DNA of 64,000 nucleotides from positions 1 through 64,000 of the forward strand of contig NZ_JANURM010000008.1 of assembly GCF_030249845.1 (NCBI RefSeq). The letters run 5' to 3'. Made by a program: the position numbers and the translations under genes. The notes under the pieces were generated by a model, which saw only the letters and a program-made list of their open reading frames with translations, had not been told where the DNA came from and ran no database searches. Origin of the DNA: Campylobacter gastrosuis. GTDB taxonomy: Bacteria > Campylobacterota > Campylobacteria > Campylobacterales > Campylobacteraceae. Positions 48,342 to 58,192 of this stretch are shown piece by piece (the first letter of the stretch is position 1; every line of letters starts with the position of its first letter).

Positions 48342-49163
48342 TTAATCCTTTGAAATTTTATGTGCGACAAAACCCCTGTCAAACCCAGCCAAATCGGTGT
48401 AAAACGAGGCTTCATAGCCAAATTTTAAAAGCTCATTTTGCATTGAATTTTTTTGGTCATACCCCATTTCACAAGCTAGAATTTTAATATCTCTATCGCT
48501 TGCTATTTTGATAATCTCTTTTAAAATTTCATCGCCATTAACTCCGCCAAAAAGTGCTGATTTTGGCTCGTTTTGCACCCAAATATCAAGCTTGTAATCG
48601 TTTTTGATATATGGTGGATTTGATACTAAGATATCAATTTTATCATCAATTTCATCAAGAAATTTAGAGTGAAAAAGCGAAATTTTATCACTAACGCCAA
48701 ATTTCTTTGCATTTTGCAAGGCATTTTGCAAAGCAATCTCATTTATATCGCTTGATTTTATTAAAACATTTTTTAAATTTAAAGCCAAACAAATGCTAAT
48801 AACACCGCTACCAACGCCAATTTCAGCGATTTTTAACTCGCTAAAATTCCTAGCAATCTCTAAAACCTTATCAACTAAAATTTCAGTCTCAGGGCGAGGC
48901 ACCAAAACACCCCTAAAAATATCAAAATTAAGCGAGTAAAACGAAGCAGTGCCAGTTATGTATTCAAGTGGCTCACCACCCTTAAAACGCCTAATCAAGG
49001 CAAGATAGTCGCTAAAAGCAAGTAAATTTTCATTGGCGTTTAAAAAAATCTGCTCCGTGCTAAGACTTGTGTAAAATTCAAGTAATTTTCTAGCTACAAA
49101 CGAGCCATTTTCGCACTCGTTTAGCTCGTTTTTTGCTAGTTTTAGCGCCTCGTTAATCGTCAT
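48342..49163 (-). CDS. prmC: Peptide chain release factor N5-glutamine methyltransferase
   Basis: Methylates the GGQ glutamine of RF1 and RF2. 273 residues from the ATG at 49161-49163. Motifs: PRPETEILV near 101, EIGVGSGVISICLA near 122 and the catalytic DILVSNPPYIKND near 185. The start overlaps the M48 protease gene by 11 bases. Confidence 0.93.
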   Translation of the reverse strand: MTINEALKLAKNELNECENGSFVARKLLEFYTSLSTEQIFLNANENLLAFSDYLALIRRFKGGEPLEYITGTASFYSLNFDIFRGVLVPRPETEILVDKVLEIARNFSELKIAEIGVGSGVISICLALNLKNVLIKSSDINEIALQNALQNAKKFGVSDKISLFHSKFLDEIDDKIDILVSNPPYIKNDYKLDIWVQNEPKSALFGGVNGDEILKEIIKIASDRDIKILACEMGYDQKNSMQNELLKFGYEASFYTDLAGFDRGFVAHKISKD

Positions 49164-50352
49164 TTTTAAGCTTTTGTATGCGTTCAAAAAGCGTTGGGTG
49201 TGAGTGATAAAGTGCTGAATACAAAGGGTGTGAAAGCACAAACGCCTTGTTTTGGCTACCTAACTTAACAAGGGCATTTATCATACTCTCTTTGTCTTTT
49301 ATCCTTGCTCCGAATTTATCGGCGTTAAACTCATTTTTTCGGCTCACATAAGATATTATTGGGTTAAAAATTTCGCTAAAAATCGGCGAAAAAAGCAAGA
49401 AAAACACGACAAATCCACCGCCGCCAAAAATACCCAAACTCTCATAAATAGCGTCTGGGACATTTGCAAAAATGCCAAACAAACAAAAAATCATCAAAGC
49501 ACTTAACGCTATCATTTTTAAAATATCCTTGTGCTTAAAATGCCCAAGCTCGTGTCCTAGCACGGCAATGATCTCATCAAGGCTTAGTTTTTGAATTAAA
49601 GTATCAAAAAGCACGACACGTTTTGTCTCTCCAAGTCCGCCAAAATAGGCATTTAGGCGGTTATCTCGCTTGCTTGCGTCCATTACAAATACGCCACTGC
49701 TTTTAAAGCCTAAATTTGTTAATAAACTCTCAATTTTTAACTTCAACTCGCCATTTTCAAGCGGTGTCATCTTATTAAAAAGCGGTGCAATTATAGTAGG
49801 GTATATCAAATTTATTGCAATTATAATGATAAAGCTTATTAAAAACGCCCAAACCCACCAAAATTTACCAAGCAAATCTATGCAGGTTAAAATCAGCCAA
49901 ATAAAACCACCGCCAAAGATAAGCATTAAAAGTATCGTTTTTATCGTATCTGTAATGAAAATTTTAATCGTGATATTTGAAAATCCCTGCCTTTTATCTT
50001 TAACAAATTTCTCATAAATTCCAAATGGCAAATCAAGCAAGGCATTTATAAAAATAAAGGCTAAAACAAATAGTAAATTTTGCATTTTTGTAGCGTCTGT
50101 TACGATGTTTGAGTATAAAATTTCAAGTCCAAAGCCAAGCCAAAAAATGGCAATAACTGCGTTAAAAATAAGCGAATATAGTCCAAAATTCTGATTTTCA
50201 ATCGCAATTAATCCAGTACTTTTATACTCATCATCGCTTAAAATCACAGCTGGTTTTAACAGGGCTTTTTTGATAAAATTTATCTGCAAAATCGCCACAA
50301 AAACCCTAAATAAAACGTATAAAATGTAGATAAAAACTAAAACGCTAACCAT
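49153..50352 (-). CDS. M48-family membrane zinc metallopeptidase
   Basis: 399 residues. Several membrane helices surround a cytoplasmic catalytic core with HELGHFKH (zinc site) near 265 and NEFNADKFG near 340 supplying the third ligand. The layout matches Ste24/CaaX protease 1 rather than the shorter HtpX. Probable role: membrane protein quality control or peptide processing. It overlaps the NSS transporter gene by 8 bases. Confidence 0.85.
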   Translation of the reverse strand: MVSVLVFIYILYVLFRVFVAILQINFIKKALLKPAVILSDDEYKSTGLIAIENQNFGLYSLIFNAVIAIFWLGFGLEILYSNIVTDATKMQNLLFVLAFIFINALLDLPFGIYEKFVKDKRQGFSNITIKIFITDTIKTILLMLIFGGGFIWLILTCIDLLGKFWWVWAFLISFIIIIAINLIYPTIIAPLFNKMTPLENGELKLKIESLLTNLGFKSSGVFVMDASKRDNRLNAYFGGLGETKRVVLFDTLIQKLSLDEIIAVLGHELGHFKHKDILKMIALSALMIFCLFGIFANVPDAIYESLGIFGGGGFVVFFLLFSPIFSEIFNPIISYVSRKNEFNADKFGARIKDKESMINALVKLGSQNKAFVLSHPLYSALYHSHPTLFERIQKLKNDD

Positions 50353-51724
50353 TTAAAAAATTCTCATAAAAGCTACGAATAAACACAATCAAAATGATAA
50401 ATGGTATCACATATTTTATGTATAAATACCAAATATCAATGAGTTTTGCATATTTTTGACTGCCTTGTGAAATTTCAGCCTTTGCCTCATCTTTTAGCAC
50501 CCAACCAACAAAAATCACACAGCCAAGCGAGGTCAGGATAAAAAATATCGTAGCACTGATAGCATCGTAAGCATCAAAGATATTTTTGCCAAAAATGCTA
50601 ACGTCAGCAAGGATATTTGTAGCCATTAAGCTTGGTAAATTCCCAAAGATAAAAATCACGCTAAGCACGATAAATACGGCTTTTTTACGCTCAACGCCAA
50701 ATTTTTCACGAAGCGTGGTAATTAACACCTCATAAATCGGCAAAGAGGTCGTAAGTGCCGCTAACATTAAGAGCATAAAAAACGAAACAGCAAAAAACTC
50801 CCCAGCCCACATATGTGAAAAAACGATAGGCAAATTCTTAAAAACTAGGCTCGGACCGCTGTTTGGCTCAATCCCAAAGGTAAAAAGCGATGGAAAAATC
50901 ATAAATCCGGCTAAAACCGCAATGGTCGTGTTTAAAAGCCCGGTTACGATTGAGATTTTTACTAAATTTTCATCTTTTTTTACAAAACTAGAAAGCGTTA
51001 TCATCACGCCAAAACCAAGCGAAAGTGCAAAAAACACCTGCCCTAAAACATCAACAAAAAGCTTTGGCGTTATCTTTGAAAAATCTGGCGTTAGATAAAA
51101 TTTTATCCCCTCAATGGCACCAGGCATTGTGATATTTCTAGCGACCATAATTAGCATTAATAAAAACAGCAATGGCATTAGGTATTTTGCCGACCGCTCA
51201 ATGCCCTCAACTGCGCCCTTTATCAAAATAATATAATTTATCAAAACAAAAACAAAGGTGGCAATGCCAATGTCAAGTGGCGATAGATTGATATTTTGCT
51301 CGTAAAATTTTGACGCAATCTCTGGCGCAATAGGGCTACTTAAATCAAGTATGCCACTAAAAATTTTAGCGATATAGTTTAAAACCCAACCGCCAATAAC
51401 CATATAATAAGCCATAATCCCAAAAGCCCCAACAAGCCCCATATAGCCGACGATTCGCCACATTTTGTTAATCTTTTTGCCATCTATTTTACCGCCAAAG
51501 GCATCAACAGCATTTAGCTTTAAACGCCTACCAATGGCGTTTTCAACCAAAATCATCGGTATGCCAATGATAATCATAGCAATGCAAAATACAAGCACAT
51601 AAGCACCACCGCCATTTTGCCCCACAAGATACGGAAATCGCCACGTAGCACCAAAGCCGACAGTGGCACCAGCGACTGCTAAAATATAAGTTAGCTGTGA
51701 GCTCCAATTTTTTCTGTTTTTCAA
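50345..51724 (-). CDS. Sodium-dependent transporter, NSS (SNF) family
   Basis: About 459 residues with 11-12 membrane helices. The start of helix 1 has the family signature (ILAVAGATVGFGATWRFPYL), which forms the sodium and substrate site of LeuT-like symporters of amino acids. The start chosen is TTG at 51722-51724, with AAAGGG right before it; another TTG at 51742 is in frame but lacks a site. Substrate unknown. Confidence 0.88.
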   Translation of the reverse strand: MKNRKNWSSQLTYILAVAGATVGFGATWRFPYLVGQNGGGAYVLVFCIAMIIIGIPMILVENAIGRRLKLNAVDAFGGKIDGKKINKMWRIVGYMGLVGAFGIMAYYMVIGGWVLNYIAKIFSGILDLSSPIAPEIASKFYEQNINLSPLDIGIATFVFVLINYIILIKGAVEGIERSAKYLMPLLFLLMLIMVARNITMPGAIEGIKFYLTPDFSKITPKLFVDVLGQVFFALSLGFGVMITLSSFVKKDENLVKISIVTGLLNTTIAVLAGFMIFPSLFTFGIEPNSGPSLVFKNLPIVFSHMWAGEFFAVSFFMLLMLAALTTSLPIYEVLITTLREKFGVERKKAVFIVLSVIFIFGNLPSLMATNILADVSIFGKNIFDAYDAISATIFFILTSLGCVIFVGWVLKDEAKAEISQGSQKYAKLIDIWYLYIKYVIPFIILIVFIRSFYENFLNG

Positions 51725-51801
51725 AAATAACCCTTTAACCAAAATTTAAATTGACAATTCTAACCAAAAGTTGCTTATAATTAACAAATTTCAAATAAAT
51801 T

Positions 51802-52812
51802 TTAAAATTTTTTACGCACCAAATCATCATAAATCGCTAAAAGCTCAGCCCTAGCTTGTAAAAAATCATCTGCACAAATGCTAAAATCAACACGAGCTGG
51901 TTTTTTATAAACGTTATCATAATACTTCGTAAGCAAAATTTCACAAACCATTGCCAAATCGCCATTTTCAAAGGCTTTTATCGCTTGAAGTCTTGCGTCT
52001 TTTGCAATAAATGGTGTGATTTTTTTCATACACGAGTAAAAAAACTCATCGCTAATGCTCTCATAATCTGCCATAATGCACTCAATTCGGCGTTCTAAAC
52101 TAGCCCTAATCTCAACGCTAACGCCCTCTCTCATCGCTAGATAAAGTGGCTTTGGCAGGGTTAAATTGCCAATCCTAGCACTCTCGCCCTCAATGAAGCA
52201 AACGCCATTTTTAAGGCGTAAAAGGCTTTCAAAAATGCCGTCCTCAAAGGCTTTTTGACTTGGCTGAATGCCACTAATGCTACCAAAAACCGAGCCTAAA
52301 TGGTTTGCTAATTTTTCTAAATTCACGCTCTCATCAAGGCTATTAATCAGCTTTGTTTTAAATGAGCCGGTGTTGCCAAAAAGGGTTATGAATTTTATCT
52401 CATTTGCCCTGTTTATCGCTTCTAGGACGTGATTTCTATACGCTTTGTATCCACCAACCAAACGCACCACTCGGTAGCCAATCATACCTAAAACCGAGGC
52501 GATTGAATGTGAGCGCATACCACCCCTAGCACAATAAATCCCCACCAAGCTACCAACTCTGTGCTTATCGTAAATTTTTTCTAAATGAGTATCTAAATTT
52601 TTACAAATATACCTTGCGCCAAGCACCTTTGCGTGGGCTTTGTTTTGTTTATAAATCGTACCTATCTCTTTATGCTCGTCATCGCTTAAAGCGTAGAAAT
52701 TTTGGGCGTTTTTAATGTGTGAGTGGTTAAATTCAGCTGGGCTTCTAGCGTCAATTAAAAGCTCAAAATCAAGCCCAAGCCACTCATTTACATTAAGCTC
52801 ATTTAAGCTCAC
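51802..52812 (-). CDS. selU: tRNA 2-selenouridine synthase
   Basis: Replaces the sulfur of 2-thiouridine at tRNA position 34 by selenium through a geranylated intermediate. About 336 residues: a rhodanese domain with the active cysteine in IYCARGGMRS (about 94) and a P-loop ATPase part, here FGNTGSFKT (about 146-153), where relatives have GLTGSGKT. GTG at 52810-52812 is favoured (AAAGGG six bases upstream), with TTG one codon earlier as alternative. It overlaps the HIT gene. Confidence 0.9.
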   Translation of the reverse strand: MSLNELNVNEWLGLDFELLIDARSPAEFNHSHIKNAQNFYALSDDEHKEIGTIYKQNKAHAKVLGARYICKNLDTHLEKIYDKHRVGSLVGIYCARGGMRSHSIASVLGMIGYRVVRLVGGYKAYRNHVLEAINRANEIKFITLFGNTGSFKTKLINSLDESVNLEKLANHLGSVFGSISGIQPSQKAFEDGIFESLLRLKNGVCFIEGESARIGNLTLPKPLYLAMREGVSVEIRASLERRIECIMADYESISDEFFYSCMKKITPFIAKDARLQAIKAFENGDLAMVCEILLTKYYDNVYKKPARVDFSICADDFLQARAELLAIYDDLVRKKF

Positions 52813-53284
52813 CAAATGCCCTTTTTAGCTTCTCAAACAGCGGTGCAAACGGCACACCATTAATCCTAACGTCAGCAATTGAAGTGATGAAATTTGTATC
52901 TCTCTCCCACCTTGGCACTAGATGATAATGCACGTGCTCAGCAATCCCAGCACCAGCTGCCTTGCCTAAATTCATACCGATATTTACGCCACTAGCACCA
53001 AGCTCATCTTTTAAAATTTTAACGCCACGCTTTACAAAAAAGCTAATCTCGCTCCAAATCTCATCGCTTAAATCCTCAATATTATCGCTGTGCTTAAATG
53101 GGATAACCATAAAATGCCCCGGCGTGTAGGGGAAGCGATTTATCACGCCATAGCAGTGTTTTGCACGAAAAATCACGCCGTTTTCATCATCAAAACTCTC
53201 ATCTTTTGCAATCGCACAAAAGACGCAACCATCGCGTTTTGCACTAAAATATTCAGCCCGCCAAGGCGCACAAATATGCTCCAT
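52799..53284 (-). CDS. HIT-family nucleotide hydrolase
   Basis: 161 residues with the histidine triad EHVHYHLVPRW near 117 and an N-terminal zinc-type CVFCAI (about 20-25). The FHIT/Ap4A branch hydrolyses dinucleoside polyphosphates or AMP conjugates. It abuts trpC and selU, an order conserved in C. jejuni. Confidence 0.88.
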   Translation of the reverse strand: MEHICAPWRAEYFSAKRDGCVFCAIAKDESFDDENGVIFRAKHCYGVINRFPYTPGHFMVIPFKHSDNIEDLSDEIWSEISFFVKRGVKILKDELGASGVNIGMNLGKAAGAGIAEHVHYHLVPRWERDTNFITSIADVRINGVPFAPLFEKLKRAFGELK

Positions 53285-54072
53285 TAAAACCCCCTTTTTA
53301 TCTGATTTAAAGCCAAACCCACATCATCTTTTCTCGTAAAATGCTCTCCGATTAAAAAGGCACTAACGCCGATTTTGCCTAGCTCTTTTAGCTGTTCGTG
53401 CGTGTAAATTCCACTCTCAGCTACCACAATTTTACCCTTTGGCAAAAGTGGCACGAGCCTTTCACAAAGCCCCATATCCATACTAAAATCATCTAAATTT
53501 CGGTGATTTATGCCAATAATATTTGCCCCAGCGTAAAGCGCCTTTTTTATATCGTCTTCATCGTGCGTTTCAAATAAAACTTCAAGCCCAAGCGACCTTG
53601 CGTATAAAAACAGCTCTTTTAAAATTTCAGCTTCAAGTGCCTTTGCAATCAGCAAAACAAAGTCCGCTCCAAAGACTGCTGCTTCTAAAATTTGGTATTT
53701 TTCAACGATAAAATCCTTTCTTAAAAGCGGAGTTTTTAGGTATCGCCTAAGCAGGGCTAAATACTCTAAATCGCCCTTAAAATAGTGTGGCTCGGTTAGC
53801 ACGCTAATGGCGTTTGCACCGCTATTTTCATACTCTTTTGCGATTTTTAGCGGATTAAAATCAGCCCTGATTATGCCCTTGCTAGGACTCGCCTTTTTTA
53901 CTTCTGCAATAATCCTAAACGGCTCGTCATCACTGCTACTTAGGGCTTTTATCACATCTCGCCTTACGTAGCTACCGCTTTTAAAGCTATTTTCAAGCCA
54001 CGAAAATGGCAAATTTTGCTTTTTTATCTCCAAATCCGCCCTAGTTTTAGCGATAATCTCATCAAGTATCAT
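53284..54072 (-). CDS. trpC: Indole-3-glycerol phosphate synthase
   Basis: Ring closure step of tryptophan synthesis. 262 residues from the ATG at 54070-54072 (AAAGGGC upstream). TIM barrel with [15 protein letters not shown] near 51-65, [13 protein letters not shown] near 115, INHRNLDDF near 181 and VVAESGI near 210. Monofunctional; the other trp genes are elsewhere. Confidence 0.95.
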   Translation of the reverse strand: MILDEIIAKTRADLEIKKQNLPFSWLENSFKSGSYVRRDVIKALSSSDDEPFRIIAEVKKASPSKGIIRADFNPLKIAKEYENSGANAISVLTEPHYFKGDLEYLALLRRYLKTPLLRKDFIVEKYQILEAAVFGADFVLLIAKALEAEILKELFLYARSLGLEVLFETHDEDDIKKALYAGANIIGINHRNLDDFSMDMGLCERLVPLLPKGKIVVAESGIYTHEQLKELGKIGVSAFLIGEHFTRKDDVGLALNQIKRGF

Positions 54073-55295
54073 CTTTTGCCCTTTAAACACTCATCTATCT
54101 TTTGAGTGTGAATTTTCGCCTCATCTGTGTTTTTTAGCTCATCAAAACCAAGAGCCTTATCCATAATCTCCTTTGCTTTTTGACACTCTTTTATCTTAAA
54201 ATATCCCCACGCCAAGCTATCAAGGTAAAACGGCGAGTTTGGCTCGGTTTTTAGGGCTTCTTGCACGAGTTTAATGCCCTTTTTATAATCAATATCGTGG
54301 TCAATCAAAAGATAACCGTAGTAGTTTAAAAATAGCGGTTTTTGCGTATTTATCGCACTTTTTTCAAATTTAGCCACCACGCTTTTTAGCGTATTTTCGC
54401 TTACATTTGGCAGGGCGTTTTCATACTCAAAAATCGCACTCATCGCTAGAAATTTCGGATCATTTGTGCTTTTATAAATCTCATTAGCAACCACTTCGCC
54501 ACGCTTTGTGTCGCCCACGGCTGAGTAGGCGTCTATTTTTGTTTCATTTGAAAAGTCGTGCTTTTTTAAAAACTCATCAACGCCGTCCTTGTCCTTTGCA
54601 TAAATTAAAACCCCAAGCCCACGCTCTAAATCAAGCCTATCCTGCGAGTTTTCATAAATTCTAGTAAAGGTTTTTGCCATATTTTTGTGGTCGTTTTTTT
54701 GTGCATAAAGTCGCAAAAGCTCTTGACAAAATTTCATCTCACAGCCATTGGTATCGGCATATTTTTCTAGTGTTGGTATTAATTTTTCATTATCCTTATC
54801 TGATAGTATCATTTTTACTAAATAGTCGGCATTTTGGCTTAAATCATACGCCTTTTGGTAGTTTAAAAACGCCTCTTTTTTATCTCCGCTAAACATACCA
54901 ATGGCTCCAAGCACGGCGAAATTTCTGTCGCTTTTGTCGGTTTTGGCTAAATTTTCTACAAGCTCTTTTGCACTCTTAAAATCGTTTTTTGCGATTAAAA
55001 TCATCGCATTTAGCCTGATAATTTCAGGGTCGTTTTCTAAGATTATGCCTTTTGTTTTTGCCATAAGTTTTGTAAATTTAGAGTCGTTTGAATCAAAGGC
55101 GATTTTGATAGCCTCTTTTAAAAAGATTGGCTTTTTTGTGCTTTTATAAAGCATCTCATAGGCGCTAATTGCACCCTTAAAGTCCCTATTTTGCACAAGA
55201 CTTTGAGCCTTTAAAATTTCAAAATCCAAACTATTTTTTGCGTCTAAAAATGTAAATAATAACGCCAAAATTAAAGCAAATTTACACCGATACAT
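54069..55295 (-). CDS. Secreted TPR-repeat protein
   Basis: 408 residues. A signal peptide ([19 protein letters not shown]) is followed by helix pairs in TPR style ([51 protein letters not shown]), and a C-terminal [21 protein letters not shown] unit. Probably a periplasmic scaffold. No lipobox is seen. Function unknown. It overlaps trpC by 4 bases. Confidence 0.75.
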   Translation of the reverse strand: MYRCKFALILALLFTFLDAKNSLDFEILKAQSLVQNRDFKGAISAYEMLYKSTKKPIFLKEAIKIAFDSNDSKFTKLMAKTKGIILENDPEIIRLNAMILIAKNDFKSAKELVENLAKTDKSDRNFAVLGAIGMFSGDKKEAFLNYQKAYDLSQNADYLVKMILSDKDNEKLIPTLEKYADTNGCEMKFCQELLRLYAQKNDHKNMAKTFTRIYENSQDRLDLERGLGVLIYAKDKDGVDEFLKKHDFSNETKIDAYSAVGDTKRGEVVANEIYKSTNDPKFLAMSAIFEYENALPNVSENTLKSVVAKFEKSAINTQKPLFLNYYGYLLIDHDIDYKKGIKLVQEALKTEPNSPFYLDSLAWGYFKIKECQKAKEIMDKALGFDELKNTDEAKIHTQKIDECLKGKR

Positions 55296-55642
55296 TCTGC
55301 TTGTAACTCCCTTAAATTATTTTTAAAATGCTCCCAAAACGGGAAGGTTTTACACTGACTTGGTCTTGCTTCATAAACCGAGCAATTTTTCTTGACTTTA
55401 TCAAAGAACACACAGGCAAAACCGCCCTGAAATTCGCACTCTTTAATGCTATAACCTCGCTTTGTTTTAAACAAAAATCGCTCTTTTAGCAGATTTTGGC
55501 TAATGCCTAAAAAGTCCGCTAAAACAGCAATTTCATCATCGTTAATCCAAATATAACCGCTCTCGCCAGTGCAACACCTACCCCCGCACTCATCGCATTT
55601 AGCAGGGTCAAACTCGTAATTAAAGCCGTTTTCTCTTAACAA
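55271..55642 (-). CDS. YkgJ-family cysteine cluster protein
   Basis: 123 residues with the CxxCxxxCC pattern (CDECGGRCC, about 16-24) and more cysteines in FACVFF, NCSVYEARPSQCKTFPFW. This is the CxxCxxCC/YkgJ family, a putative zinc or Fe-S binding protein of unknown role. The start is a TTG at 55640-55642. It overlaps both neighbours. Confidence 0.8.
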   Translation of the reverse strand: MLRENGFNYEFDPAKCDECGGRCCTGESGYIWINDDEIAVLADFLGISQNLLKERFLFKTKRGYSIKECEFQGGFACVFFDKVKKNCSVYEARPSQCKTFPFWEHFKNNLRELQAECIGVNLL

Positions 55643-56334
55643 AATTCACTCTTTGTGTCTGATTTAGCATAAATCATCTTTGCTTCATTGCTGTCATCAC
55701 TGCCATTTTTTAAAAAAAGCGGTGGCAGGATTTTTGGCTTTGAGCGTGAGTTTTTTTTGGCTCTAAAAAGTGCTAAATTTGCCTCCTTATCGCCCCTAGC
55801 ATAGACAAATTTTATAGCCAAACAGCTAAGCTTAAACTCGCTCAATATAGCTAAAACCCTTGAAATTTCGCCACTTTCATAGCAAAAGATAAGCTCGCCA
55901 CTTGGTGTTAAATGGCTATTTGCCACCTTGATAAAATCGCCTAAATTTAGTGCTTCTTGATAGCGACTAACGGCTAAAAATGGGTTTTTGCTCATCTTTA
56001 CACCGCTGTGATAATAGGGCGGATTTGAGATGATTAAATCAAACCTATCTTGGCTTTTAAATTTTGCAAAATCGCTTAAAATTAGCCCAGCTTCTAAATT
56101 ATTTTCGCTCAAATTTCGCTTTGAAAGCTCTAAATTTTCAGGCAAAATATCAAGTAAATTTAGGCTAATAGCACCAAAATCACGCTTGATTAAAAGCCCT
56201 AAAATACCCGAACCACAGCCGACATCAAGCACCTTACCGCTAAAATTTGGGCGTAAAAACGAGCTGATAAAATCATAAAGCACAAGCGTGTCGCTGTTGT
56301 AATGATAGCCGTTTTTAATTTGAAAAATTTTCAT
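55636..56334 (-). CDS. TrmN6-like SAM methyltransferase
   Basis: 232 residues with VLDVGCGSGILGLLI near 36 (SAM loop) and the N6-adenine methyltransferase motif ISNPPYYHSG near 106. It resembles YfiC/TrmN6, which methylates A37 of tRNA1(Val). The C-terminal tail (ARGDKEANL onward) is conserved in the group, with an extra KSDTKSEFC end. It overlaps the coiled-coil gene by four bases. Confidence 0.82.
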   Translation of the reverse strand: MKIFQIKNGYHYNSDTLVLYDFISSFLRPNFSGKVLDVGCGSGILGLLIKRDFGAISLNLLDILPENLELSKRNLSENNLEAGLILSDFAKFKSQDRFDLIISNPPYYHSGVKMSKNPFLAVSRYQEALNLGDFIKVANSHLTPSGELIFCYESGEISRVLAILSEFKLSCLAIKFVYARGDKEANLALFRAKKNSRSKPKILPPLFLKNGSDDSNEAKMIYAKSDTKSEFC

Positions 56335-58184
56335 CTATACACTTTTATGATAAAGCCACGAGCGTTTGATTTTTTAATCACTTCGCTACTATAACTTATC
56401 CTTGAAAACTCGCCAAACTCATCTTTAATCAGCCCAGCAGCTAGGTTTGCCCGCTCCTTGCCCACGCCAAAATCCACGTAGCCATTTAGGCGTGCTAGCT
56501 CGCTTTTACTGATTTTTGAGGCGATTTCGTAAGGCAGCGAGTAGCCACGCTCATCAACGATAGCGATGACTTCATAAAGGTAGTTTGAGTTGTAACGGCT
56601 TAAAAAGTCACTCACTCGGTTTTTACAAATCGTGCTGACCTTGTTATTTGCGACGTCCTCACACTCAATCTTTGATACAAAAACCAGCTTTTTTGGCACT
56701 TCTGGGTTGGTTTGGCTCTCTAAAATTTTCTTTAAATTTGTGTTTTCATCTTCTAAATTGTCTTCTTTATCAAGGCGCGAGTTTATCTCGGCTTCAAGCT
56801 CGTTTATTTGGGCTAAAAGCTCGGAATTTGTAGCCACGCCCTTGCTATTTTTTAGCTCATTTATCTTTCTATCTCGCTCATCAAGTGCGGTTTTTAACTC
56901 TAAAATTTCGTTTTTTAGGCTTAAATCGTCACTTTTTTTAAGCTCATTTATTTGCGATTTTAAAATTTCATAATTTCTCATATCGGTTTTTGACGCCGTT
57001 TTTAGCGTGTTTAGCTCATCGTTTAACTCGGTTAAATTACTCTCTAAATTTTTAATTTTTAGCGTCTTTTCGTTTAGCTCGTTGGCTAAAATTTTGCTGT
57101 TTTTATCAAGATTTATGCTCTCATCTTTTGAGCTTTTTAGGTTTGCTTCTTGTTTTAAAATGATCTCTTTTAGCTTTGAAATTTCAGCCACAAATGCCTT
57201 TAACTCATCTTTTAAAATTTCATTGTTTTTTAAAAGCTCATCGCTTTGCTTTTGGCTTTGGGTTATCTTTTCGTTTGAAATTTTTAGCTCATTTTTTAGA
57301 TCAATTATCATATTTGACTTTTTAGAAAGCTCATCTTCAAGTGCGATTTTTTGGGTGTTGTAGCCACTATTTATCCGCTCAATCTCCCTTTTGTTTATAA
57401 ATTTAAGGCTCTCAATCTCTTTTTTGTTTAGTTCAAGCTCATTTTGTAAATTTCGTATCTCTTTGTGAGTTAGGTTTATCTCATTTTTGCTTAAATTTTT
57501 ATCCTCAAAACTTCTATTTAGCTCGTTTTTTAGGGCTTCATTTGTAGCTTGCAGACTTAAAATTTGGCTATCTTTTTGGCTTAAAATTTCGCTTACATTT
57601 TTATCATAATTCGTGTTTAAATTTAAAATCTCATTTTCAAGCTTTGCTATCTTTTTTTCATACTCTTTTACGCTTTGTAAATTCTCATTTTGAGCTAAAT
57701 TTAGCCTATCTGTAATCTCTTTTATGTTTTTTAAATGCTGTGCTTCTTGGGCTTTTAGTGCCTCATCATTTTGGCTTTGTATCGTTTGATTTTTGGCATT
57801 TAGGCTGTTTTTTGCTTCGTTTAGTTTTGCGATTAAATCTAAATTTTTCTCGCTAATGTCAATGTTATCTTTGATTAAAATTTCATTTTTAGCTAGAAGT
57901 TCTTTAATTTGTGAGTGAAGTTCATCGGTGTTTTGGCTTAAATTTTTATCAAAACTAACGCTGAAATTTTGAGCATAGCTCTTTGGGGTTATGTATTCGC
58001 CGTATTCAAAAAGGTCATTTTTGCTGACATATTTTTCTTTTTCGGCATCTGGTAAATCATCAAATTTTAAGGCGTAAATTTTATGTTCGGTCTTTTGCTG
58101 TGGTTTTGGTAGGTTAAATAGTAAAATACCTACCAAAACAGCTATAAAAAAGATGATGATAAGAGTTATCTTTTTATAAAGCAA
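56331..58184 (-). CDS. Membrane-anchored coiled-coil protein with OmpA-like end
   Basis: 617 residues: an N-terminal membrane helix (about 5-26), a very long coiled coil (about 85-490, Glu/Lys/Asn/Leu heptads) and a globular C-terminus of about 115 residues. The last part (VIAIVDERGY...GVGKERANLAAGLIKDEFG) resembles the peptidoglycan-associating OmpA/MotB fold, but the key binding residues are not obvious. It could span the periplasm and link the inner membrane to the wall. Function unknown. Confidence 0.65.
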   Translation of the reverse strand: MLYKKITLIIIFFIAVLVGILLFNLPKPQQKTEHKIYALKFDDLPDAEKEKYVSKNDLFEYGEYITPKSYAQNFSVSFDKNLSQNTDELHSQIKELLAKNEILIKDNIDISEKNLDLIAKLNEAKNSLNAKNQTIQSQNDEALKAQEAQHLKNIKEITDRLNLAQNENLQSVKEYEKKIAKLENEILNLNTNYDKNVSEILSQKDSQILSLQATNEALKNELNRSFEDKNLSKNEINLTHKEIRNLQNELELNKKEIESLKFINKREIERINSGYNTQKIALEDELSKKSNMIIDLKNELKISNEKITQSQKQSDELLKNNEILKDELKAFVAEISKLKEIILKQEANLKSSKDESINLDKNSKILANELNEKTLKIKNLESNLTELNDELNTLKTASKTDMRNYEILKSQINELKKSDDLSLKNEILELKTALDERDRKINELKNSKGVATNSELLAQINELEAEINSRLDKEDNLEDENTNLKKILESQTNPEVPKKLVFVSKIECEDVANNKVSTICKNRVSDFLSRYNSNYLYEVIAIVDERGYSLPYEIASKISKSELARLNGYVDFGVGKERANLAAGLIKDEFGEFSRISYSSEVIKKSNARGFIIKVYR

Positions 58185-58192
58185 GGCAAAAC

